Shown: piece after piece, positions 31,883-41,343 of the stretch
Layout of the letters: every line of letters begins with the position of its first letter
How positions within the stretch are numbered: position 1 is the stretch's first letter
Assembly: GCA_014529385.2 (NCBI GenBank)
Contig: CM043971.1
Span: forward strand, 87,806,840-87,870,839
Direction: 5' to 3'
Length of the DNA: 64,000 nucleotides
From: Adiantum capillus-veneris
Lineage: Eukaryota > Streptophyta > Polypodiopsida > Polypodiales > Pteridaceae
Made by a program: the position numbers and the translations under genes
Notes under the pieces: model-generated
Databases searched by the model: none
What the model was told of the DNA's origin: nothing
Seen by the model: only the letters and a program-made list of their open reading frames with translations

Positions 31883-32474
31883 CTGTAACAAACTTGGACA
31901 CCCCAAGTCTAGAATCTAGCACAATACACGAGAGAGAATAGCCTTAAAACACTTCACACTTAAATAACAGTTCACTTGAGTCGACACGGCCCGGTGTAGT
32001 TCCGTGCCCAGAGAGATTGGCCCCAAAGATTGGGGCCCCTTTCGGTATTTCTTTTTGTATTAATAATTGAGCAAAGTACAGTTGCCCTTGGGTCGGCTCT
32101 GGTCAACAGCTCGTGAACACAAAGTGAGTCAGAGAGAGCCCAAGGGACTTATTTGAAGGCCCTTTGGCCTTGGGGAAAAATTAGTACATGAAAAGCTGCC
32201 AATCTCAAAAGCAATTGGCTCTCAAAAGCATTTGGTTCCAAAATCTGCAAGGAAAAGCACCCAACGCAAATTACGAAAATCCGTACAATTCGCCACGCCA
32301 GCAGCCTGTCAACGTAGACGGTGGAAAGCCGTATTGTTTGCCACGTCAGCTTGTCAGTGCAGAATACGGAAGGCCATACTATCTGCCACGTCAACCTGTC
32401 AGTGCGGAATACGGGCTTGTTTGTACAGCCTATTGTGTCAAGTCAACACTACCACATCATCAGTTTGTGACAGA
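31883..32474 (-). repeat. Family C 5' LTR, minus strand
   Basis: 592 bp. On minus it starts TGTCACAAACTGATGATGTGG and ends AAGTTTGTTACA. Contains AAGAAATACCGAAAGGGG and a TATTTAAG box near 31966. It matches the plus-strand copy at 7265-8276. Confidence 0.75.
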
Positions 32475-32621
32475 AACTATCGCACATCTAGCGATCCACA
32501 AATTTAATTGACGCGGAGAATGGCCCATTGGATTCCTCTAACCTACAACTACATGCTCGTCATGCCTAATGCCCACCGTAGTGTAACAACAATTGTCAAA
32601 ACTCTTGTACAAACCATTTAT
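32475..32621. other. Unassigned sequence before a solo LTR
   Basis: No gene or repeat recognised. With 33830 onward it forms the site into which the next solo LTR inserted. Confidence 0.5.
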
Positions 32622-33824
32622 TGTCACGTGCACATCTAACCCTATGTGTACGTGGACAAGCTACTTCATGACTAGGGTTCAGTTCAGTTTAGTTAGCCTA
32701 GCTTAAGAAGTGTTCTGGCACTTTTGTGTGTTCGCAAACCGTACATGTCCAGGCACTAAGAATAGATGCATATCCTCTAGTTGCACACAGCATGATCATC
32801 AAATTACTATCAGAACCCATCAAGAGCATTTTTACAATGCATAGACCTATTTTCAAGCCATTTTTCACTTATTATTGATAAGTGACTTTTGTTGGGAAAT
32901 TGGGTAGGGCAAATTGAGTAAGTCAATATATAAGAAAACCTAGCGCTAGCACTTTCTGGCAGAAGAGGCAGCAGGAGTCCATCAACTCACAGGCACCTTC
33001 TCAGCAGGACCGGTAGGAGGCCTAGCGTTTTCCAGCCAACAGATCAAGACAACTAGCGTTTCATCAACAAATCAAGCCTGGCATTTTGCTACAAGATTCA
33101 GCCCTGGCGTTTTGCAATTGCAGATCAGCCCTGGCGTTAGCAGATCCCAACATTCAGCCTAGCAGTTTTGCATCAGACATCAGACCAACCCTAGAGTTTT
33201 TGGGACAACAGAGCACCAAGCGTTTTGCAGATTCCCGACGACAGAAGTACCCTTTGCATCAGCGTTTCCAGTTTTCAGCATATAGACTCCGTACCACAGC
33301 CCTCAAACCTCGCAGATCTCACCTTCCTGCAGCAGATCCTCGCCGCACGGTCAGATCAACAAGAGTTGCAGATTCAGCCCGGAAAACGCAGATTTCAGAA
33401 ACTGCGTTTTCAGCGAGTCGTCGTCGCATCGCCATCGTCACCGACATAGAGTCAGAATTCAGCAAATACAAGATTTGCAGATTTCAGCCCATCTCATCGT
33501 CGTCCTCATTGTCGTCGACATCATCAGCAAGTCCATTGCATTGTAGAGATTTGTGCAATCAATAGTAGACCGCTCTCGCCATAGAGAGTGGGGCCTTCGG
33601 AGGAGGGTTTGACAACATTCTGGTGTCGTATTCTCTTCTCTCTCTATCTCTCAGGCCCTCTCAGCACCTTCATTCACAGTGTTTACCACTTTGTTGTGAT
33701 CATTTGCACTCTCTCACTAAAGGAACAGAAGGCTCTCCCTTCCGTAATTAAAAGGAACCCTTGAGCACAGTTCGGAGCACTCATCTTGAGCAAAGTTCAG
33801 CATTCACTTCCGCTACACCTTACA
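32622..33824 (+). mobile_element. Solo LTR, family A2
   Basis: 1203 bp, TGTCACGTGCACATC to CTACACCTTACA, with perfect TTTAT duplication at 32617-32621 and 33825-33829. Contains the usual TATATAA near 32928 and AGCGTTTT motifs. Confidence 0.93.
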
Positions 33825-33929
33825 TTTATACAAGAGGGTTCCAAAACTAGAAAACCTAATCTAATGGATTCGTCCGGACATGCACATCTTGCGAACACGA
33901 TCACAAAATTGCTGGTACTAATCCTCCTA

Positions 33930-34190
33930 GTATTCTAGACACTCTTATCTAAGGATAGGTGGAAAGCTGGTTCTGGAAGACGATGAAGCATGTTTATGTT
34001 GCACACGGAGCCATGTGCACCTGACATATAGTGCCATGTCATTCCCAATAGGACATCACATCCCATAAGGGGCATAATGAAAAAGTCCTCGTGTTCAACA
34101 TACCCTTGATCATGCAACCGAAGGTTGCCTATCAAAGAGGTAACAGTCACTTCTCTGACAGGTAGTGTTTTCTAGCCTATATGTTGACTT
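33930..34190 (-). pseudogene. Ty3-type protease fragment, minus strand
   Basis: 71 open residues on minus. HEDFFIMPLMGCDVLLGMTW matches the second half of RVP_2-type proteases. It is not part of the family C element, because it lies upstream of that LTR. It is a separate remnant with no recognisable partners. Confidence 0.7.
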
Positions 34191-34576
34191 TTTGTCAATT
34201 TTCTGCCTTCCGACAACTATGTAAACGAAGTTCTACCCTCTCCCTCTCGGGATACTCTACACAACTCCAATTCGTGTCAAGGACGTTTGAGAACATTGAA
34301 TTCCGCGTTTCAATCACGTTTTTAGGCCCATGCAGGTGTTTTTTCGAGTGGACAATAGGCTGGAATTCACCTCTTTGTCTCTCTCCTAGCTAACATTTGA
34401 CAAGACGCCATCCGGTGGTGGTCCATGTGGTCTATTAATGATTGCTGCACCTTGCGGTAACCTCGACTTCGGCTTGATCTTGCGTTGGGGCGTGCAATCT
34501 ACGGGGAACCTTTCATTCCCACTCAACATCAGCGATTGTACTCCAAAGGGGGTACGACTTGTGGTTTGATCGGTAC

Positions 34577-34727
34577 CATAGTTTCAAGGAATGGCCATTT
34601 TCAGGTCTCCGTTCTCCGTTGCCATCTCAATTTCCCGTTCCGGATCCCCGTTCCATGTTTCAGACGTGAGTATCCAACACAAGGAATGGTTGTTGCCGTT
34701 CCACGTTCCCTGTTCCGGGTAACTATG
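34577..34727. mobile_element. MITE-2, hAT-like, 151 bp
   Basis: Ends CATAGTTTCAAGGAATGG and, reversed, CATAGTTACCCGGAACAGG. Flanks ATCGGTAC and ATTGGTAG are an 8-bp duplication with two mismatches. It is the same element as MITE-3 in the opposite direction, with high similarity across its length. The host is family D internal DNA, intact at the matching site in 62600-62660. Confidence 0.85.
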
Positions 34728-34895
34728 ATTGGTAGATACCATTACGAGTGGACTTACAATAGATATGGCCGTGCTCACACCATATAGGAACCTCGACTTT
34801 CCGGAGAAGACACCACCATCCCGTAGTGTTAGGCTTACACCACTCTGCTGCTTCATAGGTCTAGGGCATACTTGTACCGCTAGTATGTCTCCGGG

Positions 34896-35338
34896 CATAG
34901 TTTCTCCATATGTCAACCACACGGACGCACACGGATACGGAAGTACGGAATAAGTACGGATCACACTACCCGAAAATTCCACGCGTCAGATAGCCTACTA
35001 CATAGGATGCTTCAAATCCTACATACTACACCACCATGTTTAAAACTTTATACACAAACACAAAACCATAGAAAGTTCGTGGGCACGGGAGAAGCTGAAG
35101 GTGAGTAAGAGAGGGCGAGAGGATGGGCTGGCCATTGATTCGCAAATCACAGCTCACTGATGTGTTGCAATGCCTGCATAACAGAGTCAACAGCCCAACT
35201 CGCACGGCCAAAAAACTGCAGGCAAAAAAATTTGTCCCAAAGTTTTTGCCGGGTACGGAATCTCTTTCCGTACGTTTCCGTACTCGGACAAGTACGGAAG
35301 TACGGCTCGACAACCACACGGGTACGAAAAAAACTATG
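34896..35338. mobile_element. MITE-4, hAT-like, 443 bp
   Basis: Ends CATAGTTTCTCC and, reversed, CATAGTTTTTTTCGTAC. Flanks TCTCCGGG and CCTCCAGG are an 8-bp duplication with two mismatches. The empty site TCTCTGGGCTGGCC is present in the family D LTR at 54067. Subterminal regions are packed with GTACGGA/TCCGTAC motifs in both directions. No coding capacity. Confidence 0.8.
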
Positions 35339-35630
35339 CCTCCAGGCTGGCCACCCATAGTCGAGGTTGTACTTGGTCCAATTGCTCAAGTTTGGGGCCG
35401 ACCGCCCACTTTGTTCAGGCGATCTCAAATATTTCCATATATCATTTTTCTGTTGGGTCGTGGGGATTTTATCTGGCATTACCCAACCTCCACTTGGGCA
35501 CTTGTTTATGGGTCCAAGGCGGTACCCACTTCCACATCTCACAGAGATCACATCTGATTGTATTGGGTCTCTTGCTATGGTAGTCAGTGGGGGGCTGATC
35601 GCCCCCTTTCCCCATATCTATCATTTGTGG

Positions 35631-35634
<4 letters not shown>

Positions 35635-35704
<70 letters not shown>
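35635..35704. repeat. (CT)n microsatellite
   Basis: About 35 CT dinucleotides in the family D LTR leader, at the position of the tracts at 46083 and 60660. Confidence 0.95.
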
Positions 35705-35711
<7 letters not shown>

Positions 35712-36254
35712 CGCGAGCCCTAACTCTAGCTTTCTCCCTTCTTTGTCTCCCCCTGGGCGAGGGCGGCCATGTGGGGGGGCTTTAAGCTTCCAGCCCTACC
35801 CTGCTCAAGCCAGAAACGCCCTCCAGTCGGCCCTGTTATTGGCACTCCCACAGTCCTCGTCACCAGCCCGCGTTCATTTCTGCAGCCGCCGACCATCACA
35901 CCGTCGGCCCGCATCAGCTCCTGTAGCCGTCACCGCCGCTGTCGGCCCGCCCAAGTACTCGACAATCAATCGACACCCCATCATAATAAAAAGCCCTACC
36001 TTAAGCAAGGGTTTCCACAATGCTCAAGTAAGCGTTTCGACGCTACTTCAGAAAACCCTAACATAAGCAAGGGTTCCCACAGTTCACGGTTTTGTGTGAG
36101 CACTCAACGGAAAGAGGCTTTCCTTTGGAAGCATGACGACCAATGAGAAAACCCCGAGGACCACTGGGCGAACACGATAGAGCTTTGCTGCTGTCTTAGC
36201 GGCACCGAGCAAACCCGATCGAATCGAGCACTCCATGCAGATCTCGATCGGGTC
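35705..36254. other. Unassigned, CpG-rich stretch before an ORF1-like gene
   Basis: C-rich at first (35720-35960), then three copies of an AAGCAAGGGTTTCCACA-like motif (36000-36080). A frame from 36131 (MTTNEKTPRTTGRTR) ends in TAG but may be the broken start of the following gene. It may be the 5' untranslated region of a LINE. Confidence 0.4.
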
Positions 36255-36797
36255 ATGGAAGAGAATCGCGATCTCAAAGCTCACCTTAGCAAGCTTGAGG
36301 CACGATTTGAGTCCATGGCCAATCTTACAACCAACAAAATGAAAGAAGTTGAAGCCAAGGCCATCGAAACACACTCGGCAACACTTGCAAAGATGAAGAC
36401 ATGTGTGACAGTAGAGCTTCGAGAACGACAACTTCAAGAAGAAAATACCCTCAAGGTCCGCATTGGCGGGCTACCTCAAGCATGGGAAACAATCAAGAAT
36501 GACTTCTCGGAGTGCATCAATTTTCTCAATAAGACTCTCAAGACGATCAAGCTCGACTACAATGCAGTAGATTGTATCACCTCGAGAGGCCCTGACAAGC
36601 CTTTACCACATGGGCATGCCATCCTAGAATTCGAAAGTAGGGAAGGTCGGCTCAAGCTTCTCCAACAAACACGTCTTCTCAAAGGTACCAAGTTTTGGAT
36701 CGTAGGGGACCTCACTCCTCTACATCTCAAATGCAAAAGTGAAGAGCTCAAGAAGGTACATGAAGCCCGCAAACAAGGTAAATGGGCAGTCTATTGA
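36255..36797 (+). pseudogene. LINE ORF1-like RNA-binding protein remnant
   Basis: 180 residues. An N-terminal coiled coil (about 1-50, LKAHLSKLEARFESMANL) is followed by an RRM-like segment (LKVRIGGLPQAWETIKND, then HAILEFESREGRLKLLQ). The C-terminal region FWIVGDLTPLHLKCKSEEL and KVHEARKQGKWAVY resembles the C-terminal domain of L1-type ORF1 proteins. Frameshifted upstream; the frame ends TGA at 36795, followed by in-frame GGKAIIQEFRNP, so the true end was later. It would coat LINE RNA. No RT ORF follows. Confidence 0.5.
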
Positions 36798-36919
36798 GGT
36801 GGTAAAGCTATCATCCAGGAGTTTCGAAATCCCAAACCGGCTCCCCCCACAAATGACCCCCCCTAGGTTTTTGTCTTCCCCCCTTTTTTCTTTTCCATCT
36901 TCCCAATGGACCCTCAGTC

Positions 36920-38431
36920 CTTAACTGATAAGTATCAATGCAATTTGCCACAAAAACGCACCCGTTGTAATGTGTGTTTTTTGGTCCCATAGGTCATATC
37001 TGACCTCCGAGGACGATAATTCAATCTATCTATCTCTCTCTCTCACACACACACACTTCCGCACACACTAGTACAGCCAAAGTGTGTTTACCATAGAAGA
37101 TGGAATGGGCAGGTATGTGCAAGCTAGCAGAAGAATGGCAAAAGGCTTGAGCAGTTAGGAAGATCATAGACTGACAGGTAGCCGTGGGGATGTATGACTG
37201 ATGTGGTTTATAGGCTAAGGAAGGCTCCAGAAGGGGCTAAGTTGAGGAGCAGATGAAGGAGATGCAAGGTGCAATCTTTGGATCCACGAATGTAGAGCTT
37301 GAGGTGCTAAAGGAGCAGGTCCAGACGGCTCATCAAACCGAGCTACGGAGCCCAAGATATCGAAGGTTAAAAGTTCAGTGCGTTGCAGATTCTCGCCGGA
37401 CAGGACAGCTGGGGGCCAGGTGGCCCAAGTCGATATCATGACTGATTGCAGTTTAGGGCCAATTGAAGTTTTGCCGGGGGCTAGGTTGATGCCCACCTAA
37501 CCGCATGGGGAGTCATGCCATCTGGCATTTTCTGGACCGCGATAGAGTTCGAGAAGGTGCTATGCAGTGTATGGAGCTAGCACGAGTTGACTGCACGTCA
37601 AACGGAGCCCGGAGCAGGAAGTTACAACAGTTGGAAAGATCGGGTGCATTTGTTCGTGACTGATTGCAGATGAATATGCACTTTTTTGCGGCCTCGGTTC
37701 GGGGGCTCGGGGAGCTTTGAAGTGCGGCAAAGCTAGATGAGTGTGGAGCCAATCATGTGAGCTTGCGGTCGGGTATTATAGCTCGGTAATCGGAACAACG
37801 GATGGCAACTTGCAGGCAGTGCAAATTGGGGAAGCAAAGATGGATTGTTTTGAAGCTTTTGAGGGTTTTATAAAAGTAATTTTAGATTTTTAAAGGCTTT
37901 GCAGTGTGCTCTCACAAGAAGGCACCACATGGCGGATCTAAATCCCACATGGGGTACTGCAGCTTCAAAGCGAAGGCTATAAGAGCCGCAACGTGAAGGC
38001 CTTGTGGCGTAGATGGGGTGAGGGGAGCTCCCTTGCATTGAGGCTATGGCGGCCCATGACAGGCGTTGTGCGATGGTGACGCGCGGCCTTGCAGGGGCAG
38101 CAGCGCAGCGGTTATGGAAGAGCGCACTGGCACTATTGGTTGTTCTCGTTGACCCGCGGACGGCGTGCTGCAGTGATGACGTGGCGGCCTACTGGCTGGG
38201 GTCAGTTCCTGCGGCCACATGGGCCCAAGACTTTTGAAGCTTAGAGTGTGTCCCCCCCCCCCCCAAAATACTAAATAGCGAGGTCACTATTGCTCACTAA
38301 AGGGAGGGGTCCCGCAAACAGTGAACAAGAGGGAGAGAGGGCACAATGTCATCCGAGGGAGTGATAGAGAGGCAACCCAAGGCCGGTCAAAGAGCAATGA
38401 AAGAGGAGGCAGGGGAGGTGTCCTATGAAGC

Positions 38432-38484
<53 letters not shown>

Positions 38485-38882
38485 CCAAAGCAATTCAAGG
38501 GGGGCAATCCCGCCACAAGGGTCAGTAAGGAAGCAATGAGAAAAGAGGCAGTGGGAGAGAGAAAGAGGCCGGATAATGCAAGGCCCAAGCTGGGCGGCCG
38601 AGTTGGGCGGACAAATTGGACATAGGTGTGCACCATGCAGTGGTTGCCAAAAAAGGACAGTGCCAAGTGCTAGCAATGCAAAGCTAATTCTAAAAGGAAC
38701 TCAAAGAGAACTACACGAGCAAGAGAGCTCACAATTTTTTCCTTTTTGGGGTTTAGTTCCCCCTAAAAAAGGAGGTAAACGTTAATTTTTTGGGGTATTT
38801 TGGCCATGGTTGCTTCTGGCTCTTGAGGCCTTTTGTCATTAGGCTTTTTGACTTGTTGACTTTTGTGCCGAGGTTCATGCCG
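36920..38882. other. Unassigned stretch, no gene recognised
   Basis: Short CT/CA simple repeats at 37029-37053, a 10-base C run at 38254, and a GA microsatellite at 38436-38482. The GC-rich part 38040-38240 has a 63-residue open frame (38046-38237) without recognisable domains. No LTR termini or retroelement motifs were seen. Confidence 0.5.
38436..38482. repeat. (GA)n microsatellite
   Basis: About 23 GA dinucleotides. Confidence 0.95.
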
Positions 38883-40020
38883 GTGCGGGAGTTTTTTGGA
38901 GCAAGGGATTGCGCATATGTACATACACAAGCATGGTGCATCAAATAAAGGATTGCCCATTTTCCATAGCCAGGTGGTTGAGAAGGGCCCACATGTGTAC
39001 AGGTAGGACAACATGTACATAGTGTATCGATTTTCATTGTCACCAGTACCAGTGTGTTTTTTCTATAATAATGAGGAGTTGGTAGCGCGTAAAACTTCTC
39101 GAGGAAGCTATCCGCGGACCGACGACATGAGGTAAGCAGATGCGTCAGATGGCATCTAGTGGCGTCAGGAGGTCGAATGGGGTAAATACTTCCACGTGGA
39201 TAAGTACGGACACAACGTGGGTGTTTTCTTGTGATAATTATGCAGAAAGGTCATCATGAGGACCATATTTTGGGGCCACTTCACATGGTGGCGGGATGCA
39301 TTATTGAAAAAAGTTGAGTGCCAAGTGTGTGGATGATGCAAAAAGGTGACAACTATGCACTGCGAGGTCAATTTTTTGCCTTTCGGGGTCCATTTTAGGT
39401 CATCTAAAAGGCCAAGGGTACCCAAGTAATAAAGCTAAGTGTGGGAACTGAAAAACCAAAGAGAAGACCAGAAAAAACGTGGAGAGAAGAGGAGGAACAG
39501 CCGCAACTGTGTTTTTGCTCATTTTGGAGCCTGTTTTGGCCGTAAACTACTCATCCGAGGTCGGATTTGAGCACTTTGACATTTTAGATTGGGGTTTTGG
39601 GCCGTTCCGGACCTGATGGCGCTGTCCATTTTGTCAAATTCCTCACTTTTTTCTGTTGTTTTGGTTGTGTAAGTTTCTCCTATGAGCGAAGCTTCTACTC
39701 CAATTTGTGATTGTATCTGGTACATTTTACCCATATTGTGTGAGCTATTTGCTCCATTTGTGTTGGCCCAAGCTCATTTGTATCTAAACATCAGCAGTTC
39801 TCCTCGTCTTTTGAGCTGAGTTTTTTTTTTTTTTTTTTTTTGTCTCTCTGTGTGGGGTGGGTAAAAAGGTAGTCTCTCTCCTCTCACTCCATAGGTGTGT
39901 TCCCTGTCTCGGCCAGGTGGGTGTATAAGCCGAGTGGTGCCCCACAATGTGTGTATATCCTTCCAAGAGTGTGCGTCGGGTCATTATAGAGGTGTTCTGT
40001 ATGTTTCCATCCCGCTCACA
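38883..40020 (+). repeat. Element T 5' LTR
   Basis: Matches 44000-45094 from GGGAGTTTTTTGGAGCAAGG to CCATCCCGCTCACA. The first bases differ (GTGCGGGAG against TGTCAGGAG). TATA-like TTTCTATAATAATGAGG near 39060. T-run of 22 near 39820. Confidence 0.85.
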
Positions 40021-40021
40021 T

Positions 40022-40040
40022 TCTTTTGGTGCCCCCACGG
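40022..40040 (+). other. Element T primer binding site (putative)
   Basis: TCTTTTGGTGCCCCCACGG starts 1 base after the LTR. It resembles the TTTTGGCGCCCACCGTGG sites of Tat elements. Which tRNA is used was not determined. Confidence 0.55.
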
Positions 40041-40099
40041 AGGATCTTCTTCGAGTACCTTCTGCTTCGAGCTTCAAGCTTCGAGATTCGGGATTCCAA

Positions 40100-41343
40100 G
40101 TTACAAACTACAGGTTATGTGGATGGCGGAGCCCAAATATGCGTCATAACACACTCATGTGTTGAGAAGATGGGTCTCACAGTGGCTGGGGTGTCAGGGT
40201 TTCGGATCAGATTGGCAAACCATCAAAAAGTAAAATGCTTGGGTGTTGTAAAGAGCTTAGAAGTGGAGGCATATGATGCAAAGGCAGTGGTTGATTTTCA
40301 TGTGATGCCAGCGGGGTTGGGAGCATATCCTATTATACTGGGTAGACCAAGGTTACGTGCAGTGGGAGCTGTTCAAGATTGGCGACGTGGTACAATTAGC
40401 CTCTATGGAAAGACAGGTGCCAAGAAGCTTTATAATATGGACACAAGGAAACAGTTGAAGGAGCTTTATGAAGATGAGGATGAGTCTAGTGATGAAGACT
40501 ATTCCACAGTGACTGATGAGGACAGTGATAGCACTACCAGCAGTGATGAGGATGCTGATGTTGCATTCCTTTTGATGGACAAAGAAATCCAGGAGTCTCT
40601 ATTAGTTGCATTTGCAAATGAGGTTAAAGATGAAAGTGAAGGGCCTTATGAAGTGATTGAAGGGCTGATGCAAACCAAGGTTGAATCATCAAAGAAGCAA
40701 AAATTTATGACACAAATGATCAGTGGAGACCTCTCAGCTATAGAGAAGGAGATATATTTGCACATGCTGGCTAGTTTTCCTGATTTGTTCATTACTTCAT
40801 ATGAAGAGATCAGAGGGTTCAAGGGAGAAGAAATACATATAGAGCTGAAAGAAGGTGCTAAGCCAGTGCGGCAAAGGTTAAGAAGGCTGGGCCAAGAGCA
40901 GATGGAAGCCTTGCGGGAAGAGGTGGACAAGTTATTGAAGGCAAGGTTCATAGTCCCTGTGGAGACCACAGAATGGGTGAGTCCAATAGTAGTCAGTCCA
41001 AAGAAGGATGGGAAGTGGAGGATTTGTGTAGATTTTAAGCCCTTAAATGCAGCCACTAAGAAGAACCCATATCCTCTTCCATTCATCGATCAGATCTTGG
41101 ATTCAGTGGCAGGTTATGAGAGGTACAGTGTGTGTGATGGTTTTTCAGACTATTTTCAATTGAAGATTGCTCTTAAAGACCGAACAAAGACAACTTTTAT
41201 TACGCCATGGGGCTGCTATTGTTACACGGTATTGCCATTTGGGTTTTCAAATGGACCATCTTTCTATCAAGAGAGAGCAAATTGGGTGTTGGAACCATTC
41301 ATTGGTAGTTGTGTTAAAGCTTTTATGGACGAGTTCTGTGTCT
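40100..41343 (+). pseudogene. Element T protease and reverse transcriptase
   Basis: Open from 40026 to a frameshift and stop at 41343. Protease: YVDGGAQICVITHSCVEKMG, then YPIILGRPRLRAVGAVQDW. An acidic linker follows (about residues 145-175). RT from about residue 265: MEALREEVDKLLKARFIVPV, KDGKWRICVDFKPLNAAT, then SVCDGFSDYFQLKIA and LPFGFSNGPSF. The catalytic pair, usually Y/F-x-D-D, reads FMDEFCV, so the second Asp is Glu. The protein would copy element RNA; the substitution and frameshift argue it is inactive. Confidence 0.85.

Larger units (their letters stand above)
10613..32474 (-). mobile_element. Old minus-strand Ty3/gypsy element, family C, with nested insertions
   Basis: Reading leftward: LTR (32474-31883), degenerate primer site, gag with a zinc knuckle, and protease up to 30981. 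A solo family A LTR then intervenes. Protease and RT N terminus follow (29760 to about 29196), then a LINE with everything inside it, then RT from KKDGS through RNase H (11478-10613). The parts join in the correct order of one Ty3 polyprotein, so all other sequences between are later insertions. Integrase and the second LTR are not found to the left of 10613. Confidence 0.75.
34395..35704 (+). mobile_element. Family D remnant (D0): internal end plus LTR, with two MITEs
   Basis: 34395-34825 matches the family D internal region (compare 47015-47285 and 62455-62740) and jumps near 34823 into a family D LTR (TGTTAGGCTTACACCACTCTGC). The LTR runs to the CT tract. The MITEs at 34577-34727 and 34896-35338 interrupt internal and LTR parts. 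The LTR contains CCATATATCATTTTTCTGTTG and GGGCACTTGTTTATGGG as in 45722-46181. Its end beyond the CT tract is diverged. Confidence 0.7.

Noticed and set aside
38046-38237. 63-codon open frame in a GC-rich stretch
   Set aside because: No homology, no conserved copy, and no support beyond being open.
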